From Actinomycetota bacterium (GTDB taxonomy: Bacteria > Actinomycetota > Acidimicrobiia > Acidimicrobiales > Ilumatobacteraceae), in contig RFNE01000118.1 in the NCBI GenBank assembly GCA_009927375.1, positions 1-5,108 of the forward strand: DNA of 5,108 nucleotides, in the 5' to 3' direction. The position numbers were made by a program, and so were the translations under genes. A model generated the notes under the pieces. It was not told the DNA's origin. It searched no databases and was given only the letters and a program-made list of their open reading frames with translations. Shown here piece by piece: positions 1 to 5,108 of this stretch; position 1 is the first letter of the stretch, and each line of letters opens with the position of its first letter.

Positions 1-157
1 TTGCGTCGCGGTACTCGATGCCGAGGTCGTAGTACTCGAGGTTGACGTCGAGATACGGAAGGATCAGGCGGTCCTTGATGAACTGCCACATGATGCGGGT
101 CATTTCGTCGCCGTCGAGTTCGACGATCGGATTGGCAACTTTGATCTTCGTGGTCAT
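1..157 (-). CDS. icd: NADP-dependent isocitrate dehydrogenase, N-terminal part (runs off left edge)
   Basis: The first 52 codons of a leftward gene are visible. The translation opens MTTKIKVANPIVELDGDEMT, followed by RIMWQFIKDRLILPYLDVNLEYYDLGIEYRDA. The block ELDGDEMTR, then W-x-x-I-K-x-x-L-I-x-P-Y and YYDLGIExRDA, is the signature N-terminus of the homodimeric NADP-dependent isocitrate dehydrogenase related to eukaryotic IDH1/IDH2. This cytoplasmic TCA-cycle enzyme oxidatively decarboxylates isocitrate to 2-oxoglutarate and makes NADPH. The ATG at 157-155 is preceded by AGGAG (minus strand of 162-166) with a 4-nt spacer, which supports the start. The catalytic and most NADP-binding residues lie beyond the edge. 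The gene is divergent from the acyl-CoA dehydrogenase gene. The family call is firm; the rest of the gene cannot be judged. Confidence 0.93.
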   Translation of the reverse strand, partial: MTTKIKVANPIVELDGDEMTRIMWQFIKDRLILPYLDVNLEYYDLGIEYRDA

Positions 158-261
158 GGCACTCCTGGGGGTGGGGCGAACTTGTATCTGACTTGTACAC
201 ATTACCCCAGATTCGCGCGCCCAGATGGGCTGAGCGAGGGGCCCAGTCGTAGTGTTTCGGC
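158..261. promoter_or_regulatory. Divergent promoter region between icd and the acyl-CoA dehydrogenase gene
   Basis: This 104-bp spacer must hold the promoters of both divergent genes. Rightward, TAGTGT at 250-255 fits the TANNNT consensus of a -10 element and ends 6 nt before the ATG at 262, so transcription would begin at or next to the start codon. Leftward, TAATGT (minus strand of 199-204) is a possible icd -10 box, about 42 nt upstream of the icd ATG. No convincing -35 box is seen for either. ACTTGTA occurs twice, at 180-186 and 191-197, exactly 11 bp apart, and the second copy overlaps the palindrome TGTACA (194-199). This could be a regulator site near the icd promoter. Promoter assignments are by eye and tentative. 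Confidence 0.45.
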
Positions 262-1377
262 ATGGATTTCGCCTGGAGCGCCGAGCAACTCGCACTGCGC
301 GACAAGGCGAAGGTCGTGGCCCGTGACGCGGTCGCTCGATACGGCCGCTTCAACGACGCGTGGATGAACGGCTACTCCAAGGACTTCAGCCGCGAGCTCG
401 GTCAACTCGGCTGGATCGGTCTGACGTGGCCCGTCGAGTTCGGCGGCGGCGGTCGCAATCCGCTCGACCGACTGATCATCGCCGAGGAACTCATCGCTGC
501 GGGCGCACCACTCGCCGCCTCGTGGTTCGCCGATCGACAGATGGGCCCGGCGCTCATCGCGTACGGCACGAAGGAACAACAGGAGCGGTATCTCCCCGAC
601 ATGCTCACCGGCGAGAGCACCTGGTGCATCGGCATGAGCGAACCGAACGCCGGAAGCGACCTCGCAAGCTTGAAGACCTCTGCCCGACTCGACGGCAACC
701 ACTGGGTGATCAACGGCCAGAAGATCTGGACGAGCTTCGGTGAGGTCGCCGACTACTGCTACCTCATCTGTCGAACCTCCAGTGACGGACCACCCCACGC
801 GGGCATCAGCGAGATCATCGTGCCGATGGACACTCCGGGCATCGAGGTCCGCCCGATCACCGACATGACGACGAACCGGCACTTCTGCGAAGTGTTCTAC
901 ACCGATGTGCGCGTACCGAAGGAGAACCTCGTCGGCGCAGAAGGTGCGGCGTTCAAACAGACGATGCGCCAACTCGAGCACGAGCGAGGCGGAATCGACC
1001 GCCTGGTGTCGAACCGCGCACTCTTCGAACTTGCCCGCGCACGCGCCAACACGAACGACCGCCGCATCCGACAAGAGATCGCCGCGATCGAGTCCGAGTA
1101 TCGAATCGGCCGCATCCTCGTCATCCGCGAGGTACTGAAACAGGCTCCCGCAGGATTCTCCGCTGCAACCAAGTGTTTCTGCACCGAACTCGAATGGCGC
1201 GTGGCTCAATTCGTCTCACGAGTGCTCGGACCAGAAGCGACACTGTGGAACGACGTCACTCAGGGACTCGCCTACGCCCCCGCGTACACGATCATGGGTG
1301 GAACCTCGAACGTGATGCGCAACATCCTTGGCGAACGCGTGCTCGGGCTTGCCAAGGAACCAAGTCCCAAGACCTAG
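262..1377 (+). CDS. Acyl-CoA dehydrogenase family protein (FadE-like)
   Basis: This 371-residue FAD-dependent flavoprotein is of normal length for an acyl-CoA dehydrogenase, the family that introduces the alpha-beta double bond in acyl-CoA thioesters. In order: a helical N-terminal domain (about 1-118) with GWIGLTWPVEFGGGG at 50-64; the beta-barrel middle domain (about 119-225) with MSEPNAGSDLASLKT (125-139) and WVINGQKIWTSFGE (148-161), which form the flavin and acyl-CoA site; and a C-terminal helical domain (about 230-365) ending in YTIMGGTSNVMRNILGERVLGL. The usual catalytic Glu of the YEGTS motif is replaced by Gly (GGTS, 346-349). The base may instead be a Glu on helix G, E239 or E241 in LEHERGG, as in isovaleryl-CoA dehydrogenase-like and some mycobacterial FadE enzymes. 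The QFG flavin-contact motif is also missing. An in-frame TAG at 250-252 forbids a longer start, and no Shine-Dalgarno is visible. The substrate is unknown. Confidence 0.93.
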   Translation: MDFAWSAEQLALRDKAKVVARDAVARYGRFNDAWMNGYSKDFSRELGQLGWIGLTWPVEFGGGGRNPLDRLIIAEELIAAGAPLAASWFADRQMGPALIAYGTKEQQERYLPDMLTGESTWCIGMSEPNAGSDLASLKTSARLDGNHWVINGQKIWTSFGEVADYCYLICRTSSDGPPHAGISEIIVPMDTPGIEVRPITDMTTNRHFCEVFYTDVRVPKENLVGAEGAAFKQTMRQLEHERGGIDRLVSNRALFELARARANTNDRRIRQEIAAIESEYRIGRILVIREVLKQAPAGFSAATKCFCTELEWRVAQFVSRVLGPEATLWNDVTQGLAYAPAYTIMGGTSNVMRNILGERVLGLAKEPSPKT

Positions 1378-1379
1378 GG
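1376..1379 (+). promoter_or_regulatory. Weak ribosome-binding site of the MBL gene, overlapping the upstream stop codon
   Basis: AGGG shares its first two bases with the TAG stop of the acyl-CoA dehydrogenase gene (1375-1377) and lies 7 nt before the ATG at 1387. It is the only purine-rich site near that start. It supports ATG 1387 and suggests translational coupling of the two genes. Confidence 0.45.
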
Positions 1380-1386
1380 TTGCACC

Positions 1387-2679
1387 ATGCATCCCATCGA
1401 ACTCTCCAACCGCGTCCTCGACTCCGGTGTCGTCGACGAGCCGGTCAACCGCGTCACCAATGAACTGAGCGAACTCGCTGACGGTCTCGCCGTCGTCGAA
1501 AGCTTCAGCCACTGCGCGGTGTGGAATTCAGGCGATGGGCTCGTTTGCTTCGACACTTCGGGCGCAGGAAGTGGTCGCGCAGTTGTCTCTGCCATCCGAG
1601 GCTGGAGTACCGAACCCTTCTCACACCTCGTCTACACCCACGGCCACGTCGACCACATCGGCGGCAGCTTCGCCTTCGCCGAAGACGCCGACACCCGTGG
1701 TCATGCACCGGCGAACGTCGTCGGCCACGAGAACGTGAACGTCCGCATCGATCGCTACACCGCGACGAACGACTGGAACATCCGCATCAACCAACGCCAG
1801 TTCGGCGGAATTCGCTCCGAGATGGGTCTCAACATCGGCGAGAACCTGCAGAAGTTCCTTCCCTCGCGGACCCTGCGCGCCAATCAAACGTTCCGTGACG
1901 TCCTCCCGATGACGATCGGTGACACCAAGGTGGAGATGCATCACGCGCGTGGCGAGACCGACGATCACCTGTGGGCCTGGTTGCCCGACAAGAAGTGGCT
2001 GTTCGCCGGCGACTTCGTGATCTGGAACTACCCGAACGCTGGCAACCCACAGAAGGTTCAGCGCTACGCACTCGAATGGGCACAAGCTTTACGTCGGATG
2101 ATCAATCAGGGTCCGGAACTTCTCGTGCCCGCGCACGGTCTACCCATCGAGGGCAAGGCCCGCATCGCAGCAGTCCTCGACACGATCGCGTCCTCGCTCG
2201 AGACCGTCGTCGCCCAAGTTCTCGAGATGATGAATGCTGGCGAGACGCTCGACGCCATCATCCACACGGTGAAAGTCCCGCAAGAAGTGCTGGCAAAGCC
2301 ATTCATGCGACCGCTGTATGACGAACCGGAATTCGTCGTTCGCAACATTTGGCGCCTGTACGGCGGTTGGTGGGACGGTGCGGCCTCGAGACTCAAGCCG
2401 TCACCCGATGCAGTACTTGGTTCAGAACTTGCCTCACTCGCGGGAGGCGCAGACGTATTGATGCGCCGCGCACTCGAACTCGTCGACGCAGGTGACCTCA
2501 GGCTTGCATGCCACCTCGCAGATTTTGCGGGCTGGGCTGCGCCGGATGATCCGTCAATCCACGAGGGCAGGGCCCGCGTCTATGTCGCGCGAAGGAAGAG
2601 CGAATTGTCGCTCATGAGCAAGGGAATCTTCAAGGCTGCCGAGCGCGAGTCTGAGGAAATCGTCGGAAAGTCGAATTAG
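1387..2679 (+). CDS. MBL-fold metallo-hydrolase with alkyl-sulfatase dimerisation domain
   Basis: This is a 430-residue cytoplasmic protein with no signal peptide. The metallo-beta-lactamase domain (about 25-255) has the metal motif THGHVDH (H85, H87, D89, H90), then HARGETDDH (186-194) where E190 sits in place of the usual motif-3 His, FAGDF with D209, and PAHG with H250. The C-terminal part (about 260-410) contains MRPLYDEPEFVVRNIWRLYGGWWDG (307-331), the hallmark of the dimerisation domain of SdsA1/BDS1-type alkyl sulfatases. It is much shorter than full SdsA1-type enzymes (about 650 residues), and the secretion signal and C-terminal SCP2-like lipid-binding domain are absent. It probably hydrolyses a sulfate ester or another ester or thioester; the substrate cannot be inferred. 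It lies 9 bp after the acyl-CoA dehydrogenase gene, likely in one operon, so a role in using alkyl or acyl compounds is plausible. Its stop codon overlaps that of the converging gene. Confidence 0.9.
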   Translation: MHPIELSNRVLDSGVVDEPVNRVTNELSELADGLAVVESFSHCAVWNSGDGLVCFDTSGAGSGRAVVSAIRGWSTEPFSHLVYTHGHVDHIGGSFAFAEDADTRGHAPANVVGHENVNVRIDRYTATNDWNIRINQRQFGGIRSEMGLNIGENLQKFLPSRTLRANQTFRDVLPMTIGDTKVEMHHARGETDDHLWAWLPDKKWLFAGDFVIWNYPNAGNPQKVQRYALEWAQALRRMINQGPELLVPAHGLPIEGKARIAAVLDTIASSLETVVAQVLEMMNAGETLDAIIHTVKVPQEVLAKPFMRPLYDEPEFVVRNIWRLYGGWWDGAASRLKPSPDAVLGSELASLAGGADVLMRRALELVDAGDLRLACHLADFAGWAAPDDPSIHEGRARVYVARRKSELSLMSKGIFKAAERESEEIVGKSN

Positions 2680-4262
2680 TTCGCGGCGAGGATTGCGCGA
2701 TTGGACTCGATTGAACCGTCGCTCGACGTGAAATAGACGTACAGCTTCCTGCCCGTCTTGCGACTCCACGTGAAGCCGCCCGACGCATCAGTTGTTGGGC
2801 GCACAGATCCCTGCGTGTAAGTCGTCTCGCCAGGGAATCTGAATTTCACGAGCAATACCGAACCTTCGGCGAATCCGGAAGTCTCACCATCACACGAGAC
2901 TCCAGGCTTTCCGGAAACCGTTGCGCGGAAGCAGACGATGGAAATCGTCGGTTTCGCAGGAGCCACCTCACCAGAACGAAATGCACGCATGGGACGCACA
3001 CGAAGCGGGCGGTACGGTGACTGTTTGTTGGCACTCAAAGTCTGCACTCGATCGAACTGTTGACCGTCCGCGAAATACTGCGTCCACGCTGTTGAACCGT
3101 TGTAATCGCTCGACGTCCAGTAGTACCCGCGATCGAATCCACCAACAGGAGTGACTTGGAGACCCTTTCGCGAGTGCGACAGCTGGCGAAACGCCTCATT
3201 CAATTCATCCTTCGACGGCAGGAACCAGTCGGTGTAGTTGTTGCACGTCGAGTCGGCAGCGACCTTTGCTGCGCCAGCGAACTTCGAGGAGATGAACTGG
3301 GTGTTCTGTGCACCCATACCGATTCCCTTCGCGCGGATTCGCTCTTGGGCGGTGGAATACAGCGCGGGCTTGGAGGATGTCGAATTGAATGCCACGCGCT
3401 CAACTTCGCACGACTGCGGTGCAACCTCGAGATATCGACCCCACGACATGTCAGCCCCAGCGTCATACACGATGATGCCGCCAGCTGGTCCTCGGTCACC
3501 GACGAGGCAGTTGATGGCCTGAGTCGTACATTCCCGATTTTCTCGAACCGAAGTCACGAAGTTGAAAGTCGGTGAACTCGAAGGCGCGGGGAACGCACGT
3601 ACACGAATGACGTTCATCGGTAAAGAGGTGAAATCCGATCCGACGTGCACTGGGCTTGACATGTAGTTCTTGTTCGTGGCCAGTCCAGGACGAATGCCCT
3701 GAGCATCGGTGAACTGCGTTCCGTCTTGGAACAACTGATACCAGGCGAACCCGGCTTCCGACTCCGACGACGACCACATCGGCGATGCATTCCACATCAC
3801 GTTCGGCTGCCCGAGATACTGGACCCGATAGTTGTACAACGCGTCCAATTCGTCCTTGGACGGTAGATACCAGTCTTGATCGTCGGGGAACATCGACAAC
3901 ACGAGTGGCGATCCGGCTTCGCGCATCAATCGGGTGTTTTCACGCCCCATTCCGATCGCCATCGAGCGTCGTTGAAGCGCCTGCGTTGCCCCAGCACCGT
4001 AAACCGATGTCGTTGAACCCCAAGCACCCATTGCACGCTCGGAACCGATCTTCGCCTCAAGGAACCGACCCCACCACTGCTGAGCTCCCGCGTCATAAAA
4101 GATGACGCCGCCATTGGGTCCGCGTTCCCCAATTGCACAATTTTCACCGGTCTCAATACACACGGGAACCGCACTTACTGGTGTTGCTTGGAAGACGAGC
4201 AAACCAGCCCACAGCAAAGCGGTTGACGCTATTCCACGAAGCACTCTGCGGGGGTTATTCAA
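2676..4262 (-). CDS. Secreted protein with two DUF1566/Lcl-like repeats and an Ig-like C-terminal domain
   Basis: This 528-residue protein is predicted to be exported. Residues 1-31 form a Sec signal peptide (R5, R6, R9; hydrophobic core IASTALLWAGLLVFQA; cleavage after PVSA). Two homologous modules follow, at about 35-225 and 245-428. Each opens with C-x6-C (C35/C42, C245/C252), then G-x-RGP-x-GG-x-I-x-x-YDAGA, WGR-x-LE, IGMG-x-x-NT, DW-Y/F-LPSKDEL (130-138, 345-353), W-x-SS and W-x-Q-x-F-x-DG-x-QF, and closes with RVR-x-x-F/A. This matches DUF1566 (Lcl C-terminal-like) modules of bacterial surface proteins. Residues about 437-526 look like an Ig-type beta-sandwich with a likely C444-C457 disulfide. 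The likely role is cell-surface adhesion or binding; the ligand is unknown. No LPXTG, lipobox or C-terminal membrane helix is seen, so retention is unexplained. The start is TTG 4 nt after a tRNA gene, with no Shine-Dalgarno; GTG at codon 7 (4244-4242) is an alternative that keeps the signal peptide. Confidence 0.85.
   Translation of the reverse strand: MNNPRRVLRGIASTALLWAGLLVFQATPVSAVPVCIETGENCAIGERGPNGGVIFYDAGAQQWWGRFLEAKIGSERAMGAWGSTTSVYGAGATQALQRRSMAIGMGRENTRLMREAGSPLVLSMFPDDQDWYLPSKDELDALYNYRVQYLGQPNVMWNASPMWSSSESEAGFAWYQLFQDGTQFTDAQGIRPGLATNKNYMSSPVHVGSDFTSLPMNVIRVRAFPAPSSSPTFNFVTSVRENRECTTQAINCLVGDRGPAGGIIVYDAGADMSWGRYLEVAPQSCEVERVAFNSTSSKPALYSTAQERIRAKGIGMGAQNTQFISSKFAGAAKVAADSTCNNYTDWFLPSKDELNEAFRQLSHSRKGLQVTPVGGFDRGYYWTSSDYNGSTAWTQYFADGQQFDRVQTLSANKQSPYRPLRVRPMRAFRSGEVAPAKPTISIVCFRATVSGKPGVSCDGETSGFAEGSVLLVKFRFPGETTYTQGSVRPTTDASGGFTWSRKTGRKLYVYFTSSDGSIESNRAILAAN
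2979..3509 (-). repeat. Second DUF1566/Lcl-like module (coding repeat)
   Basis: This encodes residues 252-428 of the secreted protein. It aligns with the upstream module at a shift of 210 residues at the GxRGPxGG motif and 215 at DWxLPSKDEL, so it is an internal duplication. It has two extra cysteines, C285 and C340, with no counterpart in the first module, suggesting an added disulfide. Confidence 0.8.
3588..4139 (-). repeat. First DUF1566/Lcl-like module (coding repeat)
   Basis: This encodes residues 42-225. It shares GERGPNGGVIFYDAGA, IGMGRENT, DWYLPSKDELDALYN and a W-x-Q-x-F-x-DG-x-QF stretch with the second module. The copies are clearly related in protein but diverged in DNA, so the duplication is not recent. 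Confidence 0.8.
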
Positions 4263-4266
4263 TTTG

Positions 4267-4340
4267 TGGGCACGACGGGACTCGAACCCGGGACCTCCAC
4301 CATGTCAAGGTGGCGCTCTAACCAACTGAGCTACGCGCCC
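4267..4340 (-). tRNA. tRNA-Val (anticodon GAC)
   Basis: The minus strand folds into a full 74-nt cloverleaf. The acceptor stem is GGGCGCG/CGTGCCC with one G-U pair. The D-arm is GCTC-AGTTGGTTA-GAGC with the GG pair. The anticodon stem is CCACC/GGTGG around loop TTGACAT; anticodon GAC is at 4306-4304 and reads GUC and GUU valine codons. The variable loop has 5 nt, and the T-loop is TTCGAGT on a CCGGG/CCCGT stem. The outermost T-stem pair (position 49-65) is a C-U mismatch. The discriminator is A at 4267 and is followed by CAAA, so CCA is not encoded and must be added afterwards. The gene lies between a LuxR-type regulator gene and the secreted-protein gene on the same strand. Confidence 0.97.
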
Positions 4341-4358
4341 TTCAGCGACTCCAGCCTA

Positions 4359-4383
4359 TCGGACGCACATCCAATCCGTCCGA
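4359..4383. repeat. 7-bp perfect inverted repeat between the regulator gene and the tRNA gene
   Basis: TCGGACG (4359-4365) and CGTCCGA (4377-4383) are perfect complements around an 11-nt loop. The repeat starts 8 bp past the regulator stop codon and 18 bp before the tRNA 5' end. It could be a terminator stem for the regulator gene, but no T-run follows, or an operator for the tRNA promoter. On the minus strand TAGGCT (4352-4357) just after it fits TANNNT and ends 11 nt before the tRNA, so it may be the tRNA -10 box. Confidence 0.45.
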
Positions 4384-4391
4384 GCGGTCGA

Positions 4392-5066
4392 CTATGCCGC
4401 GCTTACATTGTTTACGTTACAAACCCGTTGGCACATGACCGCAAGTTCGGTTCTGTTCCGCACTTTGAACGTTGCCAGGAGCGCGGATACATGATTCCTC
4501 ACCGTCTGATGGGCCAGGAACACGCTCGCAGCGATCTCCTTGTCGGAAAAACCCTCCGTGACCAACTTCAGAATCTGGCGGTCAATCTGCTCAAGACCCA
4601 TGAGTTTGACCTTTATTCCACACCAACCGCATCGCGCCCGAGCCTCTGCCACCTCTCTCTCGCTCCAGAATGGCTCACCACTAAGTAACTGGTTGATTGT
4701 GGACCTCACCCCCTCGATCCTCTGGTCAATGGCTATGTACGCGTCTGCCCCCATCTCATAAGCGCCTAGATACGCATCATCCGATTGAGCTTCTGCGAGC
4801 AGCACAAAATTCGTTTGGCCAGCCGAATCAATTGACCGGAGCGTACGCAACCGAGCTGACCACCTCATCACATTCTGAATATCAACAGCAGTATGGAAAA
4901 CGACGATTGCGGGCGCAAACTCAGTTACTGATCGCCCGAGATCATCGGGATCGCGCACGTGGTCAACGAGCTGATACCGAGTCGTGTGCGCACCCATCCC
5001 GTCAAACGCCAGTCGAACAAGGTCGCTCTTTGTGAACAACACGGTTGTGATAGCGGCTGACATCAT
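4392..5066 (-). CDS. LuxR-family transcriptional regulator with degenerate receiver-like domain
   Basis: This is a 224-residue response-regulator-like protein. Residues about 157-212 form a LuxR/FixJ helix-turn-helix: IDRQILKLVTEGFSDKEIAASVFLAHQTVRNHVSALLATFKVRNRTELA matches the family pattern VLxLVxxGxSNKEIAxxLxxSxxTVxxHVxxxxxKxxVxNRTELA. Residues about 5-130 have the spacing and ending of a receiver domain (YEMGADAYIAID at 103-114), but the phosphorylation residues are gone: no acidic pair after VLF, no Asp at the end of beta-3 (IVVFHTA, 54-60), and Ile for the conserved Lys. It is therefore unlikely to be controlled by phosphotransfer, and no histidine kinase gene adjoins it. The only four cysteines form two pairs flanking the HTH, CGWC (146-149) and CQRVC (212-216). 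The start is ATG 5066 or the adjacent ATG 5063, after a weak purine-rich GGTAGAGA. GC is low for the window. Target genes are unknown. Confidence 0.85.
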   Translation of the reverse strand: MMSAAITTVLFTKSDLVRLAFDGMGAHTTRYQLVDHVRDPDDLGRSVTEFAPAIVVFHTAVDIQNVMRWSARLRTLRSIDSAGQTNFVLLAEAQSDDAYLGAYEMGADAYIAIDQRIEGVRSTINQLLSGEPFWSEREVAEARARCGWCGIKVKLMGLEQIDRQILKLVTEGFSDKEIAASVFLAHQTVRNHVSALLATFKVRNRTELAVMCQRVCNVNNVSAA

Positions 5067-5070
5067 TCTC

Positions 5071-5108
5071 TACCATCTCACACATTCGGTGCTGACCCTG
5101 GGATGGTA
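5071..5108. promoter_or_regulatory. Inverted repeat just upstream of the LuxR-type gene (possible operator)
   Basis: TACCATC (5071-5077) and GATGGTA (5102-5108) are perfect complements 31 bp apart start to start, about three helical turns. They sit 5 bp upstream of the regulator's start codon, where an autoregulatory operator would be expected. The right arm ends at the window edge, so its full length is unknown. A 7-bp match over this span can arise by chance. Confidence 0.3.

Noticed and set aside
202..1209. Long open frame of 335 codons on the minus strand opposite the acyl-CoA dehydrogenase gene
   Set aside because: It is a GC-rich antisense shadow: no recognisable domain, and the plus strand here encodes an unmistakable dehydrogenase.
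1621..2085. Minus-strand frame of 154 codons inside the MBL gene
   Set aside because: It is antisense to the metal-binding core of a clear MBL protein and shows no motif of its own.
3156..3575. Plus-strand frame of 139 codons opposite the secreted-protein gene
   Set aside because: It lies opposite the second DUF1566-like module and has no recognisable domain.
4242..4262. Twin-arginine signal in the secreted protein (R5-R6)
   Set aside because: The Tat consensus residues after the RR pair (x-F-L-K) are missing, so an ordinary Sec signal with a basic n-region fits better.
4263..4267. Encoded CCA end on the tRNA
   Set aside because: The minus strand reads A-CAAA after the acceptor stem, so CCA is not encoded.
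4266..4688. Plus-strand frame of 140 codons spanning the tRNA and the end of the regulator gene
   Set aside because: Its start is read through the antisense of a tRNA gene and the rest is the shadow of the LuxR helix-turn-helix.
1..5108. CRISPR array, insertion sequence or phage remnant
   Set aside because: No regularly spaced repeats, transposase or integrase motifs, or terminal inverted repeats were found by eye on either strand.

Overview
The window looks like a high-GC actinobacterial chromosome. The left half is about 65% GC in two 60-base samples. It carries a eukaryote-type NADP isocitrate dehydrogenase, a FadE-like acyl-CoA dehydrogenase of the actinobacterial kind and an alkyl-sulfatase-type metallo-beta-lactamase-fold protein. 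Acidimicrobiia is a reasonable guess, but nothing here fixes the taxon.

Left half (1-2679), metabolic. The 5' end of icd runs leftward off the window (157 to 1). A roughly 100-bp divergent spacer separates it from a rightward pair: an acyl-CoA dehydrogenase (262-1377) followed after 9 bp by an MBL-fold hydrolase with an alkyl-sulfatase dimerisation domain (1387-2679). The pair is probably one operon acting on an acyl-CoA or alkyl substrate; its exact pathway cannot be read from the sequence.

Right half (2676-5108), accessory and all on the minus strand. In transcription order it holds a LuxR-type regulator with a degenerate receiver-like domain and four cysteines flanking its HTH (5066-4392), a tRNA-Val(GAC) gene (4340-4267), and a large secreted protein with two DUF1566/Lcl-like repeats plus an Ig-like C-terminal domain (4262-2676). 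GC in three 60-base samples from the two protein genes is only about 50-53%. The secreted-protein gene starts at a TTG just 4 nt after the tRNA 3' end, with no ribosome-binding site, and its stop codon overlaps that of the converging MBL gene.

The points most worth a second look are the tRNA-mRNA junction, the four-cysteine regulator, the tail-to-tail overlap of two compositionally different gene blocks, and the apparently leaderless start of the dehydrogenase. I see no CRISPR array, insertion sequence, phage gene or toxin-antitoxin pair. The right half could be a small surface-protein locus with its own regulator, but that link is inference from position only.
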